A stretch of DNA of 64,000 nucleotides, from the NCBI GenBank assembly GCA_010093605.1, contig MU004198.1, positions 440,456 through 504,455 of the forward strand, written 5' to 3'. Under the pieces are notes generated by a model. It had not been told where the DNA came from. It searched no databases and saw only the letters and a list, made by a program, of their open reading frames with translations. The DNA comes from Lophium mytilinum. Lineage: Eukaryota > Ascomycota > Dothideomycetes > Mytilinidiales > Mytilinidiaceae. Below are positions 21,668-33,105 of the stretch, piece by piece. Positions within the stretch are counted from its first letter, which is position 1. Each line of letters starts with the position of its first letter. The position numbers and the translations under genes were made by a program.

Positions 21668-23122
21668 ATAGCTCGCGATTGTTGTACTTAGCCGGTACTG
21701 AGGAGAAGGGGGACTATGGGGGTCCTGGTTTTATTTTGGCGTTTTCCAATGTGGCTGCAAGGGTTTCCTGTTATTTTGGAGTCATGACATTGCTTTCTCG
21801 GACTATAGCCATAATTTCTACCTGTAGATTATATCAGCCGCACCAACCGCCTCCTGTGAGAGGATACGGGTTTCCGCATCTCAAACATATGGCGCACACT
21901 CCTCTTTCAGGCTTCCACGCTTCCAGAACACCCCCGATATCCGCCCCCATCAAAAACGACATGACCCACCTGCAGGCAATCATGTCTTGCATGAGCTCCC
22001 CCTCTCGCTCACCCTAGCGCTTCACCCTCCCCTCATGCCCGTCAGCACTCCCCCGATCGATAGATCTCATCACCATGCTCTCAAACCATCCAATCCGCCG
22101 AGGGGGGCGGGGGCTCATTCCCTACAAAGGCCTCGAACAAGCTCTAGAACCCACCAATCGCGCGCCATCTTCTCACGACCCAACACACACCGGAGTTCCA
22201 AACCCGGCATCCCCATTCCATGCACACTATACCTACCTCCGCGGCCATCCGCGCACCGCCACACCCGCGGCCACAGAAATCCCGCATCAGCATCATCGAA
22301 CCCCGTCAACTGCGCCGTCTGCACCCCTCTGCCGCCCCAGAGACCGCGCTAAGACGCGCTGTCACATGGGCAACTATCGGGGATGACTCTTTGTGACTCA
22401 ACGCCCTTCCATCTTTCTGCGTGCGGAAACAGGAAGGGCGCGAACCTAGCATGCGAAAAATGACGCTGGAAGTGATGATGAGGGCGTGAAATGAATGCGA
22501 ATCCGAATCTGAATCTTAGACGCGAAGAGTCAGGGTGGCGAAGCAAAAGCATAAACCCGCAGGGGTGGCGACGTTAGGCAGCCATCAGGTTTCACCTCAG
22601 GCAGCGAGGCGCCGAAAAACGCGATTTGTCAGGCCGCCATCTCGTTGACCTCATCCCATCATCACGAGCCCGAGTTTTTCGGGAATCGTTAGGTTTCAAG
22701 GGTTTGAGGGGTTCACAGTTCACTAAACGGTAAGAGTGTATGGGGAGCGGTTTCACACGTTATTCTTTCTCTATTTACTAATCCTAATCAACCTTGGATA
22801 TTTGATGGAGCGGAGATGCTTCTCCTCTCCCCCCTTTCGCGCCCACCCCGGTCCTTGATTCCACCTCATAAGAACAATACAAAAGACATAAACGTATAAG
22901 TCGCTCGCCCGCAAGCTCTTTACATCGCGAGCGAGCGAAGAAAGTCGGGGATTCGTAGTGTAGAGTCTGTAGATATAAACAACCACCCAACCCCACCCTA
23001 TTCATAAAAACCATGGCATGGGCACAGGGAGCCTCTAGATGCCTTAACGCCAACGCAATGCACCCCGTCGTAACTGACTAAAGAAAAAGAGACATTAAGA
23101 GTTGCCGACGAGACTAGAAGTG
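21668..23122. other. 1.45-kb spacer
   Basis: Several short overlapping frames occur (21679-22017, 22075-22386 plus; 22771-23053 minus) with no domain and no splice continuation. It probably holds 3' UTRs and intergenic DNA. Confidence 0.55.
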
Positions 23123-24758
23123 TTACCGCGGCCCATGCTGTTGCGACTGCTGCTGCGACCGCATCACCACCTCCTCAAGCTGCCGTAACCGTACAGCCAT
23201 ATCCTCGTTCTTGCGCCTGAAGTCCTCATTCTCCCTCCGCAGCCGCTTGACCTCCGCGTTTAAATCCGTGGCATCGTCGATGTCCGCAGGCATGACCTCC
23301 GAGCGCTTCCGTTTCCGCGAGGCGTAGAGGTCGCTCTCGAGCTGCGTCTCCTCCTCGCGGAGCTCCTCGGGACTGTCGCCGTCGTCGCGCTCCCCGGCCT
23401 CAGCTTTGAACGCGGTGCCGAGATCCGACGATCCCGAGACGCCGCGATGCACACGGCGTTTGTGCTCAGCGAGGTTCTCCTTGCGCGTGAACCCCTGCCC
23501 CGAGGAGCGCTTGCAGTCCGGGAAGGGGCAGAAGAGGGCTTTCTTGGTGCCGCCGTGCATCTTGTGGACTTCGCGCTCGTGCCGGAGCAGGCCGCCGCTG
23601 TAGGTGAAGCCCTGGAGCTTCTCACAGCCGGCGACGGAGCATTTGTAGGGGCGGTCATGCTTGTCCATGTGTTTACTAGAGTGGCATGTTAGTTATGGCT
23701 AGGGGAGGGTGATGATAAAGGTAATACAAACCTCCATTCGCATTTACGATCAAAGGTGGTGTTTAGGGTCGCACAGTCGCTATGTTGGCAGAACATCTTG
23801 TTCGCAGCATTGCGAGGAGGCTCTTCGGCGCGCTTGAAGGCATGGCCGCCACGGCGGGGGGAGATGGTCGATTCGGCGGCCTCTGGGGATTGCGAGCCTT
23901 CTTCTGATTCTGCCCGCGGACGACTGTGCGAGCTGGCATGTGACTGCGCGTTTGACAGTCTTCGAGGGGAGTGGTAGGAAACGGGCGATCGCTCTCCGCC
24001 CATGCTGACTGGACTGAGAATACTGGTGTTATTTGGCGTGTTGGGGGTCATGTTATGTGGAGACCCTTGGGAGATGTGGCCCATAATGTTATTGTTGTTG
24101 TAAATTGGGAAGTTGGTATGGACACTGATGTTCTGGCGATGTTGATTTTGCTGGGGAAGGGGCGCCTGAGGCGTGCCAGCGTCATATATACTTGAAGCGG
24201 CGAGGAAAACTTGAGGCGCAGCTAGCCGTCGAGCATCCGGTGCCTGGCCGTTCGGCTCGGTGAGTCTTATGGTGGGAGTCAGATGACTGCCGTCAAGACT
24301 CTGGCGTGGCAACTCGGGGGAGACGGGCGAGTGCTGCGTGGTTGCGTTGGGCTGTGTGAAATTCCAGTTTGCAAACGCATCGACGTCCGGGCCAAGAAAG
24401 TCGTCGGTGGCGATGCCTGAGTTTCCAGGCCACGGGAAGGCTTGGGCTGGAGTCGTCGACGACGCGTGGGACGACAACGCGTAAGTATTATTATATTGGG
24501 CAGCGGGCGACGCTTGGGACTGCCTGGTGGAGCCTGTGAATTGTGCGAGGAAGCCTGCGCTGCCGATTGGATCTGCCTGGGCGTCAGCGGCGGGCCAGAA
24601 GGCTGAAACGGAGAATAGTGTGCTTTCTTCTGCGGCGACAGGGCCACGTATGGGGCCTGGGGCCTGGGAGCTGGGGTGAGTCACATACCGGAGGGGGGGT
24701 TAGCATATTGTGGCTGTGCAGCATTCAGGTGCAGGTTGTGCGACGGCCGGCGGGTCAT
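23123..24758 (-). CDS. C2H2 zinc-finger transcription factor with C-terminal coiled coil
   Basis: Minus-strand exons 24689-24758, 23732-24629, 23123-23675 (506 aa). Intron 1 is GTATGT..GCCGCAG and intron 2 GTTTGT..CTCTAG; intron 2 interrupts the first finger and restores it as CEWSKHMDKHDRPY. Three C2H2 fingers follow one another: FCQHSDCATLNTTF..H-x3-H; YKCSVAGCEKLQGF..H-x4-H; LFCPFPDCKRSSGQGF..H-x4-H. The first 280 residues are low-complexity (Ser/Gln/Pro/Asn), typical of activation regions. A Glu/Arg-rich helix near the end (LNAEVKRLRRENEDFRRKNEDM) should form a coiled coil for dimerisation. The start is uncertain: MTRRPS (24758) was chosen, but in-frame Met codons at 24860 and 24863 would add 34 or 35 residues. 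Nuclear regulator; targets unknown. Confidence 0.83.
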
Positions 24759-24954
24759 GTGACCGCTTGACAAATCGCCCTCGGCGTTTCGCATCCTGGC
24801 ACCGACATCTCCAACACTTCCGCGACCGCCTCTGCGTCCGCCGTCGCCCGCTTGCTGCATCATCTGCCGTCCGAACTGGACATCTGCTTTGACGGTGATT
24901 AGCCACTGCTTGGAACAGGCACAACATGAGGAGACGCAGACAGCCGGTGGTCCA

Positions 24955-25080
24955 CCGCAGTAGGGATTACCACTGTAGGAGTTCACCACTAAAGGAATTC
25001 ACCCATAGCAGGGATCCCCGCAGCAGGGATCCACCACGGCAATTCACCAGTAGTAGAGATCAACAGTAGGGGTTCAGGAC
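24955..25080. repeat. Degenerate 15-20 nt tandem repeat
   Basis: About six to seven imperfect units of the form (A/G)CAGTAGGGATTCACCAC occur, for example GTAGGAGTTCACCAC, AGCAGGGATCC (twice), GGCAATTCACCAGTAG and CAGTAGGGGTTCA. The array fills the gap between the zinc-finger gene and the next minus-strand gene, immediately after the latter's stop. Confidence 0.7.
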
Positions 25081-25115
25081 AAGAGGGGCAAAACAGGACA
25101 ACGGTAGGAAATTCA

Positions 25116-26164
25116 TCACTCACACTCATCTGGCTGCGGCGGCCTCGTGCTCCACCCCATGAACTGCCTAGCCGATTCGTCGTCGTTGAGAAAGTAGTTC
25201 TGCGGCACGCCCAGGTTATCGTACTCGGCACCGCTGCTGGCGATCGGGTTTGGCTGCGTCCCGTTTGGGTAGTAAAACATCCAGCACACGCCCCAAAGGA
25301 CGGCCAGCGAGGGCTTGATCGACCAGGGCCACGTCGTGCTCAGCGGCCGGTGGCAGTCAGGAAACTCGCTGAACCACGAGAGCAGCCGTCTCTGCTTCTT
25401 GCCGTACTCGTCGTGGCTCCCTCCCTTTGCACGCTCGAGCACCTTGCGCACAATGGCCTGCATCAGCTGGCCGCGCAAGCTGAGCAACAGGTGCTCATAG
25501 TTGGCGATGAAGACCTCGTCGATGGCTAGTCCAAGCTCGTTGCCCTGGCAGATGAGCCACTTGTCGTCGTACTGTGCCCGTGCCAGGTACAGCACCTCGA
25601 TGGCATCTTGAACCTCGGCGAGGCGGCAGATCAGCACTTGGAGCGGGAAGATGTCGAAGTTTGGCTCCGTGTTTCGATTGAGGAACTGCTTCTGGTTTGC
25701 CGCGACCTGGCTGAGCTGCAATGCGCTATTCGGACTCTCCAAGTCCCTCAACATGCTGTGACGCAGGGGTCAGCCTCAGAACACCATCGACACATGAAAC
25801 CAAACGAAGTCCAGACAACATACCGTTGTACCTCTTCTTCATGAGTGCTAGCACCGCCGGAAGCGTGCTTTCCGAGAGGCAGAGGTTTCACGCGGCTGCC
25901 CCTCTTCTGCGGCTTCGCGACGCGGTCTCGATGGCGATGCTTCGCCTGGTGGGGGAGGCTCTTCTCGAGTCTGCTGAAGGTTACGTCCTCGACAGTGGCT
26001 CTGATGCCGGCACGCTTGGCTCCGACGATCTCGTCGAGCGTTTCGGCCGAACTGGCCTGGACACGCGGCTTGAGGCGACGCCGGAGCTGATTGATGAGTT
26101 GAAAGACCTTGAACGTCAGGTAAATGCTCGTCGAGTGCTGCGGTCGCTGGCCTTGGATCGCCAT
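25116..26164 (-). CDS. Unrecognised fungal protein
   Basis: Minus-strand join 25824-26164 and 25116-25755 (326 aa). The donor is GTATGT and the acceptor CGTCACAG, giving EEEVQRMLRDLESPNSALQL across the join. The N-terminal 110 residues are basic (RRRLKPRVQ, KHRHRDRVAKPQKRGSRVKP) and could be nuclear. The C-terminal part is helical and aromatic: FPLQVLICRLAEVQDAIEVL, KWLICQGNELGLAIDEV, LLSWFSEFPDCHRPL, WSIKPSLAVLWGVCWMFYYP. I recognise no catalytic motif. It lies just upstream of, and in the same direction as, the zinc-finger gene, separated by a degenerate repeat, so co-function is possible but unsupported. Confidence 0.7.
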
Positions 26165-27954
26165 GGTGCGAGAGCGCAGTTGAGGACGTAAGAAGGTGCG
26201 TAAGAAGCGATCAAGTTCCGATGCCAGACTGCGCAGCGAGCGCGCTGCTTAATACTGAGGTTCCCCATCGTGCTCAGCTCGGGGCGCAAGGCCAGAAAAT
26301 GCCTTGTAAGGTGTTGAAGGATGAAGTCGGCGCCAACCTCGCGCCTCTCAGCGATCTGATTGGCCTCTTCCCGAAGGCGGCAGCAATGCATGGGGCGGAA
26401 TGGGGCGTACGTGAGGCGCAGTCGCCATATCGCAGTTCGCAACTCTCACCACCACTGCTGTCCCCATGACGGGCTCCCTGCGATGCTCGGTGGCGAGGCG
26501 CAGTCGAGGCAGCCTGTTCCTCATTTTACCGCCCTGATAAAAGCGTGGCCACACAGCTGCGAGGCTGCAGGCGTTTCAAAACCTGCTGCTCCTCGACGAC
26601 TGACCGCCGTCTCGATCAGTCCCGTTGCCTACGCTAACCATCGTACCAGACGATATTGCTTCTTGCTCGTTCCATGACGCCCTCCGAATCTAGCTTGATG
26701 CGATGAAGGTTGCGCTCCAAATCCAGCCCGATGCGACTGTTCCAAGTTCCTTTCCAGTCTGATGCGACAGTTCCAAGTTTCTTCTCCGTCTCTTCTCCGT
26801 TTCCTCCCATCCATCCGGAACTGCCTCACCAGCCTGTCCACCAGAAACAAGGCCCAACTCGGCACCAAGCTTTCCGGTGATCTCCCTCCAAGCCATCCGA
26901 GGCGATCCCGAGAAAGTCGACTAGAAACAACAGCCCGAAGCACCACATCCTGGCCCCCAGTCGTCCGAGAACACCTAACACCGCAGCCTTTCCGCTCTAG
27001 AAAACAACCCCGGCTCCGCCTCGTGATCTCGTATCGGGCACGGATGCCTGCTGCGAAGGACACCCTTCCTCCGCCAGGCCGCAAACACCTCGCGGGAGCC
27101 TGATTGCCATCGCGAATCAGAAATCACGCATGTCGGGGAGCCGCCACGCGCTTTTGACGTCTGGGGCTTTTTCTGCTGGATAGCCTTGGGGTGCTGGAGG
27201 CTGAAATCTGGCGCGTGATTCGAGTCTGCGGGTGGGTTGGAAGCATCTTGTGCTTTGTGGGGGCTGCTAATGAGAGAGGCCTAGCAATAAATCTAGAATA
27301 GACAAACAAATGTCTTCAACTCTAACCTAGAGTGTATGGTTGATGCTGATGCTGGATTTGATGAAGAAACTCTTCCGGGCGCCCTGCTATCATTCTACAA
27401 TAGAGACTAGGGAGCTACTTGTAATACGCAGGGGGATAATAGAAGAAGTAGCGGAGATGGCTAACAGGTCAAGAGTCTTGGCATTGAACGTTTTGTTTCG
27501 GGCCGCTAGTACGGACACTGTAGGAATGATGCCTCATTTACGAGACAGGTACGTTTGTCTCAGACAGCTTGGCTCATCCGATTTTGTGTAGGGTTTTATA
27601 GTCCGACACACAGGCTGGCCCTAAATGAGATCTGGCGGCTTGTCATCACGTGGTATCTCATAGACACCGGCGCATCAGAAGGTAACGTCCGCTTGAGAAA
27701 AGCGTCTTTGTGGTTGAATTCTATCCATTCTTGCACACTATCGTACAGACATTACGCGCTGAATCAAAATATCTCATCCCCTTAGACTCCGATCGCCGTT
27801 CCCCCATTCTCTCTTTAGCTTCTAGTATCTCTCTTCAGCATCAGAATCATCTCGTTATCCCATAGTCTGGAACCACATGTCCATCGCAAACCGCAAACTC
27901 GGAATTATAGGTCCATATCAACACCCAACGGCCGCGCTCCGAATCATCTGTGTT
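26165..27954. other. 1.8-kb gene-poor region
   Basis: No gene could be supported. Overlapping frames exist on both strands (for example 26629-27084 minus, 26762-27103 plus), but none has a domain or a splice partner. A three-unit minisatellite lies at 26697-26791. From 27300 the base composition turns AT-rich. Confidence 0.5.
26697..26791. repeat. Three-unit 31-33 nt tandem repeat
   Basis: Three consecutive units begin GATGCGA at 26697, 26730 and 26761. Units 2 and 3 are closely similar (GATGCGACWGTTCCAAGTTY..); unit 1 is more diverged. No coding use is evident. Confidence 0.7.
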
Positions 27955-28191
27955 TCAAGTTTCAAGATGTCGTTGGATGCCCATTTGTAGGGAACGCGAC
28001 CGTGTTTGCAGCGCCTTGCTGATGCGTCTCTTGTCCATACTGGATTTTCTCTTGGGACGGCTGGCGGGTACCGTCCTCGCTGACTTCTTTGCCGCCTTTG
28101 GGCTTTCGGGTGAGGAGGTATGTGATGCACATTTTGGTTGATTGGACTCGGAGGAATTTGGGATGTTGTTAAGGTGTAGAAGGTGCGTCAA
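27955..28191 (-). CDS. Possible small basic protein
   Basis: A 78-codon frame rich in Lys, Arg and Ser, with blocks SPESPKAAKKSARTVPASRP and KRKSSMDKRRISKALQTRSR. This composition suits a nuclear or nucleic-acid-binding peptide. A TATATATA box lies about 165 nt upstream on the minus strand (near 28360). There is no recognisable domain and no intron. It could be chance or the remnant of a longer gene. Confidence 0.3.
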   Translation of the reverse strand: MTHLLHLNNIPNSSESNQPKCASHTSSPESPKAAKKSARTVPASRPKRKSSMDKRRISKALQTRSRSLQMGIQRHLET

Positions 28192-30319
28192 TGATTTCGT
28201 TGTGGATATTCGTTTGATCGTAGTGGTTGTGTTGCTGGCCAGGGACGTGAGGGTTATTCTGGGGCTTGAAAGCTTAGTTTTGATGAATATAGACGAGGTA
28301 AGAGTAAGACGACGGGGGATCTGTTTGAGAACATTAAAGGCACATGTTCAAACCTATATATATTCTGAGATGGAGAGTCTCAAGCAGTCTACCCACAATC
28401 TAACCAATCACGCACAGCTGACTGCATTAGTTCTAGCGTCAACGTAGTCATCAGCAATAAGCCTTGCAGGGATTTTCGGTCCCAACTACAACCACGATGC
28501 TCGCTCTTTTAGTCGTTTGCGGAATGCACTTCGCAGCCGCCTCGCGATGTGTTCCTCATCTATGTAGGCCAACACCAGGTCATAGTAGCGATCACAGCCT
28601 CCGCGGCTCCCGAGATCACCTTGAGTCGGCCGAAGCAGAGATCAGAGCCCGCTTTGGGGCTGGTATACTGTTGTAGGCCTTCAAGTGGCTGCGCTATTTC
28701 CCGGAATACCAAAAACTAGAGTAAGTGCACCTTGAAATAGATCCTTTACTACGATACTAAGCCTTACCAGTGTGACCAATGCCTAGGATGGGGCCGAGGC
28801 GTGACTTGGAAGAGAACACACCCTAGATATCGCAACCAATTGGACCTCGTCTTTTTGAATCAGAGTTCTCAGGATGCCTGAAAAGCTAAGAAAAGAAAGC
28901 CCGCTAAAGTGAACCGTTACCCGCCCGTCTCCAATAGAGGGCTGATTTTCCCAAATGAGTTGATGTCACGCTCCGGTTTGTGATTGAAGAAGTAGAGCTA
29001 TCCCAACCATTTCAGACATTCATGCAGAACCCGTGTCACTCTCTCAAACCTTGGGCCGGCTGGTGGTAAAAGTCTTCATGGCCAATCATGGCGGACGTTT
29101 TGCGACTGGCACCCTTTCGACTATCTCCAAGACTTCTACCAGCAGCTCGGGCTTGATAGGAACTTCAGCTTAAGCACAGTGGCTGTTGACTGAGCGGGTA
29201 GGCCTTCTTCCTGTGATCTTAGGTGTCCTCATCACTGTCCTCGACTTCGTCATCTTCATCCCTCATTCTTACTATCGGCCAACTCCCGACCAAACAAATC
29301 AACCTCACCTTCACGCGTCTTGGCTTTCGGAGTCTTGGAGCTGGAACTTTTCTACACCACGGCACTTGGATTCTGGCTTTGTCGACCCGCGCTCGACTCC
29401 GCGATGTACGCAGCTGACGCCAGTCAAGAAGACGATGCGTTTGCCGTCGTTCCAGTCCGCCATTGCACTAACAGAGCATCCTCGTTTCTAGGACGCTCTA
29501 ACTAACTCCCTCGGCGATTGTTGCGGCGCCAACTTCACAGAATACTGTTACCATGTTCTCCGAGTTATGCTCTACGTTAAGGTGGACGCTCTCTAACGAG
29601 TAGGTCCAAGTCGAAACAACAATGCCGTGCCCTCGCAGCTCGTCCATTTTTGTGAGAGCTTCCTTGTACTCACTCGATCCACCGCTCGAATAGTTTGCGG
29701 AAGTCATGGCCCTCAGTGACAACGTCGTCGTCGCATAGGAGCACCGTTCCAAAGTCAGTCTTTGCGCTCTACTCGGCTATGACGCTGACGAATGTCGGTA
29801 AACGAAAACGGTCCTGTTGACGGCAGTGCTGAGTTAGAAAATCATCTCCGCGACAGCACTAATCGGGCAAGAATTGATTTACTGCTATGAATAAAGAATG
29901 CTCATAACTTTATCGCGATGAAAGGAAACTCTGGAACACACGTTGAGATGATTCTAGCAACATCCAAATCCTGTTTGGATATGCTTGCTACTACGCTGCT
30001 TTGTCAAAGCGACGCAGAATACAAAGAGGCCTCTTTCATATAGCTGCAATGCGATGGTGTGCAGTTGCCATGCAAACGTATCCGCAATCCCTATCACCAA
30101 TGGGCTCATATACTTATGCCAGTCGTGGTAGGCACCAGGTGCGCTCCTGCCCTCAGATTGCTTTCTAGCTTCCCGTATGATTAATATCAATATTCACTCA
30201 GCCCGGTTCCATGCCTTGCCGCCTGACAATCTCACTTCCTCACTGTGGCACACCCGATTTGGTATCTTCCTGGGACGGTCGTTTTCATTATCATCAGCAA
30301 GGTTGAGGCGGAACAGGGG
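28192..30319. other. 2.1-kb gene-poor region before the paralogue array
   Basis: No gene is supported. A frame at 28497-28676 begins with a hydrophobic signal-like stretch (MLALLVVCGMHFAAASRC) but has no further support. Frames at 29186-29491 (plus) and 29498-29752 (minus) show no family. The composition is mixed and looks like decayed sequence flanking the array. Confidence 0.5.
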
Positions 30320-31273
30320 ATGTACAGCAACACGAGAGCTCTGAAGAAGGAGCGCCGTGACCACATGTGTCTCCAACGACGGTCGCTTCGACTATGTTCT
30401 TCGGCTTCAACGAAAGCTTCCCAACGGGCCCGCTACCCTCTTCGATCTCAGGAGCATCTAGAGCAGCTCTTGAAGGCGCTCAAATCCCAACACCTGGCCG
30501 TGGGTTCCGGAGACGTGGGAAATGGAAAGGACGAACGTTCCCTTGACTCAGACATGGAGATAGATGTGGCAGCTACGGACCCCAAACTCCCCTCCAAACC
30601 CTTCCCCTTCTTCGCTCTCCCCGCCGAACTCCGCAACGAAATCTACGCCCACCACGCCGCTACCGAAAACACCGTCACCGTCGCCATGCGCCGCTCCCGC
30701 GTCTCCGAAGACTGGCACGCCGGCTACAAGCCGCTCCTCCCCAAACCTCCCGCGCTGCTCCAAGTCTGCCAACAAGCCCGCACAGAGTACTTCCCCATCT
30801 GGGTCTCCCAGACTGAGTTCACGCTCGGCCTCGCCTCCGACAGCAGCATCGAGGTGGTGAAGATGTGGCTAGAGTGGATCCGACCGTTCGCGGGCTACCT
30901 CAATCAGATGAGCTTTATCCTCCGGGGCGAGAAGTGGACGGAGGGGCGGAGCGATCTGCCACCACATGGGTGGATTGAGATGGTTTATGATGGGTGGGTG
31001 GAGTATTGGTTTGACTTTAGGAAGGGTGTGGCTGATGGGGATTTGATCTATGTGGATGGAGAGAGATTGGAGTATTCGGCGCCGGCGGACAGATCGGAGA
31101 TGATTGGGAAGGAGAGGGAGGCGTTCGGAGTAACTGTTGAGGAGATGCGGAAGAAACGCCAAGCAGGAAAGTTGGTGGTCGGGGATGTCAAGAAGCTAAT
31201 CAATGCGCTGGTCAGGGATCATGGGCATTTGGTGGAGACACGCGTTCTGAGGAGGCGATTTGGGCCGTGGTAA
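30320..31273 (+). CDS. FGPW-end family member A (LPxELR-type F-box-like protein)
   Basis: Single exon, 317 aa from the Met at 30320; the frame is open from 30245 and an internal Met at 30365 is possible. The motif FFALPAELRNEIYAHHA (about residues 97-113) resembles the F-box-like/2EXR start of many fungal proteins. It is followed by the family block ALLQVCQQARTEYFPIW, TEFTLGLASDSSIEVV, WLEWIRPF and LNQMSFILRGEKW, then GWVEYWFDFRKGVADGDLI, ending LRRRFGPW-stop. This is the most diverged of four same-strand paralogues. Function is unknown; F-box-like proteins often recruit targets to SCF ubiquitin ligases, which is only a possibility. The coding strand changes from C-rich to G-rich near 30890. 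Confidence 0.85.
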   Translation: MYSNTRALKKERRDHMCLQRRSLRLCSSASTKASQRARYPLRSQEHLEQLLKALKSQHLAVGSGDVGNGKDERSLDSDMEIDVAATDPKLPSKPFPFFALPAELRNEIYAHHAATENTVTVAMRRSRVSEDWHAGYKPLLPKPPALLQVCQQARTEYFPIWVSQTEFTLGLASDSSIEVVKMWLEWIRPFAGYLNQMSFILRGEKWTEGRSDLPPHGWIEMVYDGWVEYWFDFRKGVADGDLIYVDGERLEYSAPADRSEMIGKEREAFGVTVEEMRKKRQAGKLVVGDVKKLINALVRDHGHLVETRVLRRRFGPW

Positions 31274-32166
31274 TTACTCTATCGAAGCGGCTAGAGATGT
31301 GAGTTCAAGAAGCTCGGAAGCTAGGCACCATGGTGTGGAGACTATCTACTAATGAGTCTTGCGCCCCCTCGATATGCTTCCTAGTCTACCTCATTTTCAG
31401 ACCTATCACTATCTTAGTGTTAGCGTACCTATATTACGTTCATTGTTTTTCTATACTCCCCGTCACTCTCACGATTCTCATTATCTGCGAACATTGTACA
31501 ACACGCATCGGATGGATTCAACATAAGCTCCGTTGACGTTCGCTGTATCTCCTTCTATTCACAATACGACGTCTCGGACTCTTTCGATGTGTTTCATCTT
31601 TGGCTAAAGCACCTAATGAGCTTCTTTTCTCAAAATCACGGAACCAACACGCAAATACGAAATCTTTGAGTTGTTTCCGGCTTGAACAGCTTTGAAAGAT
31701 GTCATGGAGGGCGAGGGCACGGCCTTTCTATGCGACAGTGCGTGATTCAGCGACTCGTTGGCTGTGACCAACGTTTCCTTATACCATCAAGATGCATCAA
31801 CTATACCTCCGCCAGATAACGGCGAGCCCATTGAATAGTCAAAACACAATGTGCCTTCGGTGGGCAGGGAATGACAGAAACCTCGATATCATTTCTACAC
31901 ATTCACCTAGATGCATTCAATGTCTACGCACAGCGGCACATTGAAGGATCACTTTCACGACCCGGGAGGAGTGAAAGCAACATTGTAGAGATGCGTTCTC
32001 CTGCATTTAATTCGGTCCCTGACCAGACCTTCTCGTCATCAGAAATCTCCTCCCACTGCCCCCCAGTGTACCAGTCAATACCTCTTTGGGGTCTCATCTT
32101 TGGGATCCCATTTCTCATCTTCAACCTCGGATTTCCTCTCTATCCAAAGCCCCCGATACTACAAAG
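31274..32166. other. Spacer A-B in the paralogue array
   Basis: AT-rich, no supported gene. The last 100 nt before gene B are CT-rich (TCTCATCTTTGGGATCCCAT..), a common fungal promoter feature. Confidence 0.55.
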
Positions 32167-33105
32167 ATGCCGAAAGCAGATTCGTCGCTAGGCAAGCAAC
32201 AAGCCCGCTTGTCCAAGCGGGCGGGACCATACCCACCACGGGCTGGAAAGAAAACTGTCCATAAGCCGCTGCCCGAGTTCAAATTTGAGGACTCAGATTC
32301 CGAAGACATGTTCATCGATGGCGACATCTCTTCAGATGAAGACGAGGAAGGCTCAAGCGTAACGAGCACCCAAGAAGCCACCACGAGCCCTTACGAGCTT
32401 CAGTTGTTCTATGGCCTCCCACGTGAAATACGTGACATAGTCTACAGTTTTGTCGCAGAAGGCGAAGCCGAGGAGACTGTTACGGTGGGCCCTATCGAGA
32501 ACACCGTTCGGGTCGGTCTGCAGCGAGACGCATACCATGACACTGCGTCTGCCGGTTACTACCTAGGGATGCCAAAGGTCCCGGCCTTGCTTCAGACCAG
32601 CCGCCAGGGACGGGAAGAGTATGGCCCCGTTTGGGCTGCGTCCACTGAGTTCATGCTCGGTCTTGCCTCAGAAGGAGGCCTGAAGACTGTCCGTGAGTGG
32701 TTGAAGACCATCGACCCATGGGTCAATAACATCACCAAGCTGAGCTTCGTGCTGCGGAATCGGAATTGGGAAGATGACGAGGCCGACGTCGAACAGCACG
32801 ACATGGCCGTCTATACGGGTTGGGTTGAGTACTGGCTCGACCTCAATCCCCGGACACTTGTCGCCGATGGGAATCTGATCCAAGTCGTTGGAGAGAAGAT
32901 CTACTACCCCGACGACACATCAAAGCTGGTTCAGACTCATGTCTCTGCGTTCCAGCAATTAGCTGTAGGGCTGCTGGAGAAGAAGGCCGATAGCACACTT
33001 CAAGTGAAGGATCTGGAGGAGCTGATCGAGAAGCTCCTCGAACTTCACGGGAACTACATCGCTCGGGACAAGACCATTCTTCGACGGCATTTCGGGCCTT
33101 GGTAA
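32167..33105 (+). CDS. FGPW-end family member B
   Basis: Single exon, 312 aa, starting MPKADSSLGK, the same MPK..S start as members C and D. A basic N-terminus leads to an acidic motif EDSDSEDMFIDGD (about residues 41-53), one copy of the unit repeated three times in member C. Then come FYGLPREIRDIVYSFVA (about 81-97), ALLQTSRQGREEYGPVW, TEFMLGLASEGGLKTV, WLKTIDPWVNNITKLSFVLR, TGWVEYWLDLNPRTLVADGN and an end LRRHFGPW-stop. The SDSED context suits casein kinase 2 phosphorylation (inference). The frame continues upstream to 32086, but the MPK start matches its paralogues. Confidence 0.87.
   Translation: MPKADSSLGKQQARLSKRAGPYPPRAGKKTVHKPLPEFKFEDSDSEDMFIDGDISSDEDEEGSSVTSTQEATTSPYELQLFYGLPREIRDIVYSFVAEGEAEETVTVGPIENTVRVGLQRDAYHDTASAGYYLGMPKVPALLQTSRQGREEYGPVWAASTEFMLGLASEGGLKTVREWLKTIDPWVNNITKLSFVLRNRNWEDDEADVEQHDMAVYTGWVEYWLDLNPRTLVADGNLIQVVGEKIYYPDDTSKLVQTHVSAFQQLAVGLLEKKADSTLQVKDLEELIEKLLELHGNYIARDKTILRRHFGPW

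Noticed and set aside
26629-27103. Overlapping frames near the 31-nt minisatellite
   Set aside because: Arg-rich frames arise on both strands from the same GC-rich repeats; no family recognised.
28464-28676. Small secreted-protein candidate with signal-like start
   Set aside because: It is short, has few cysteines after the hydrophobic start, and shows no promoter or conservation evidence.
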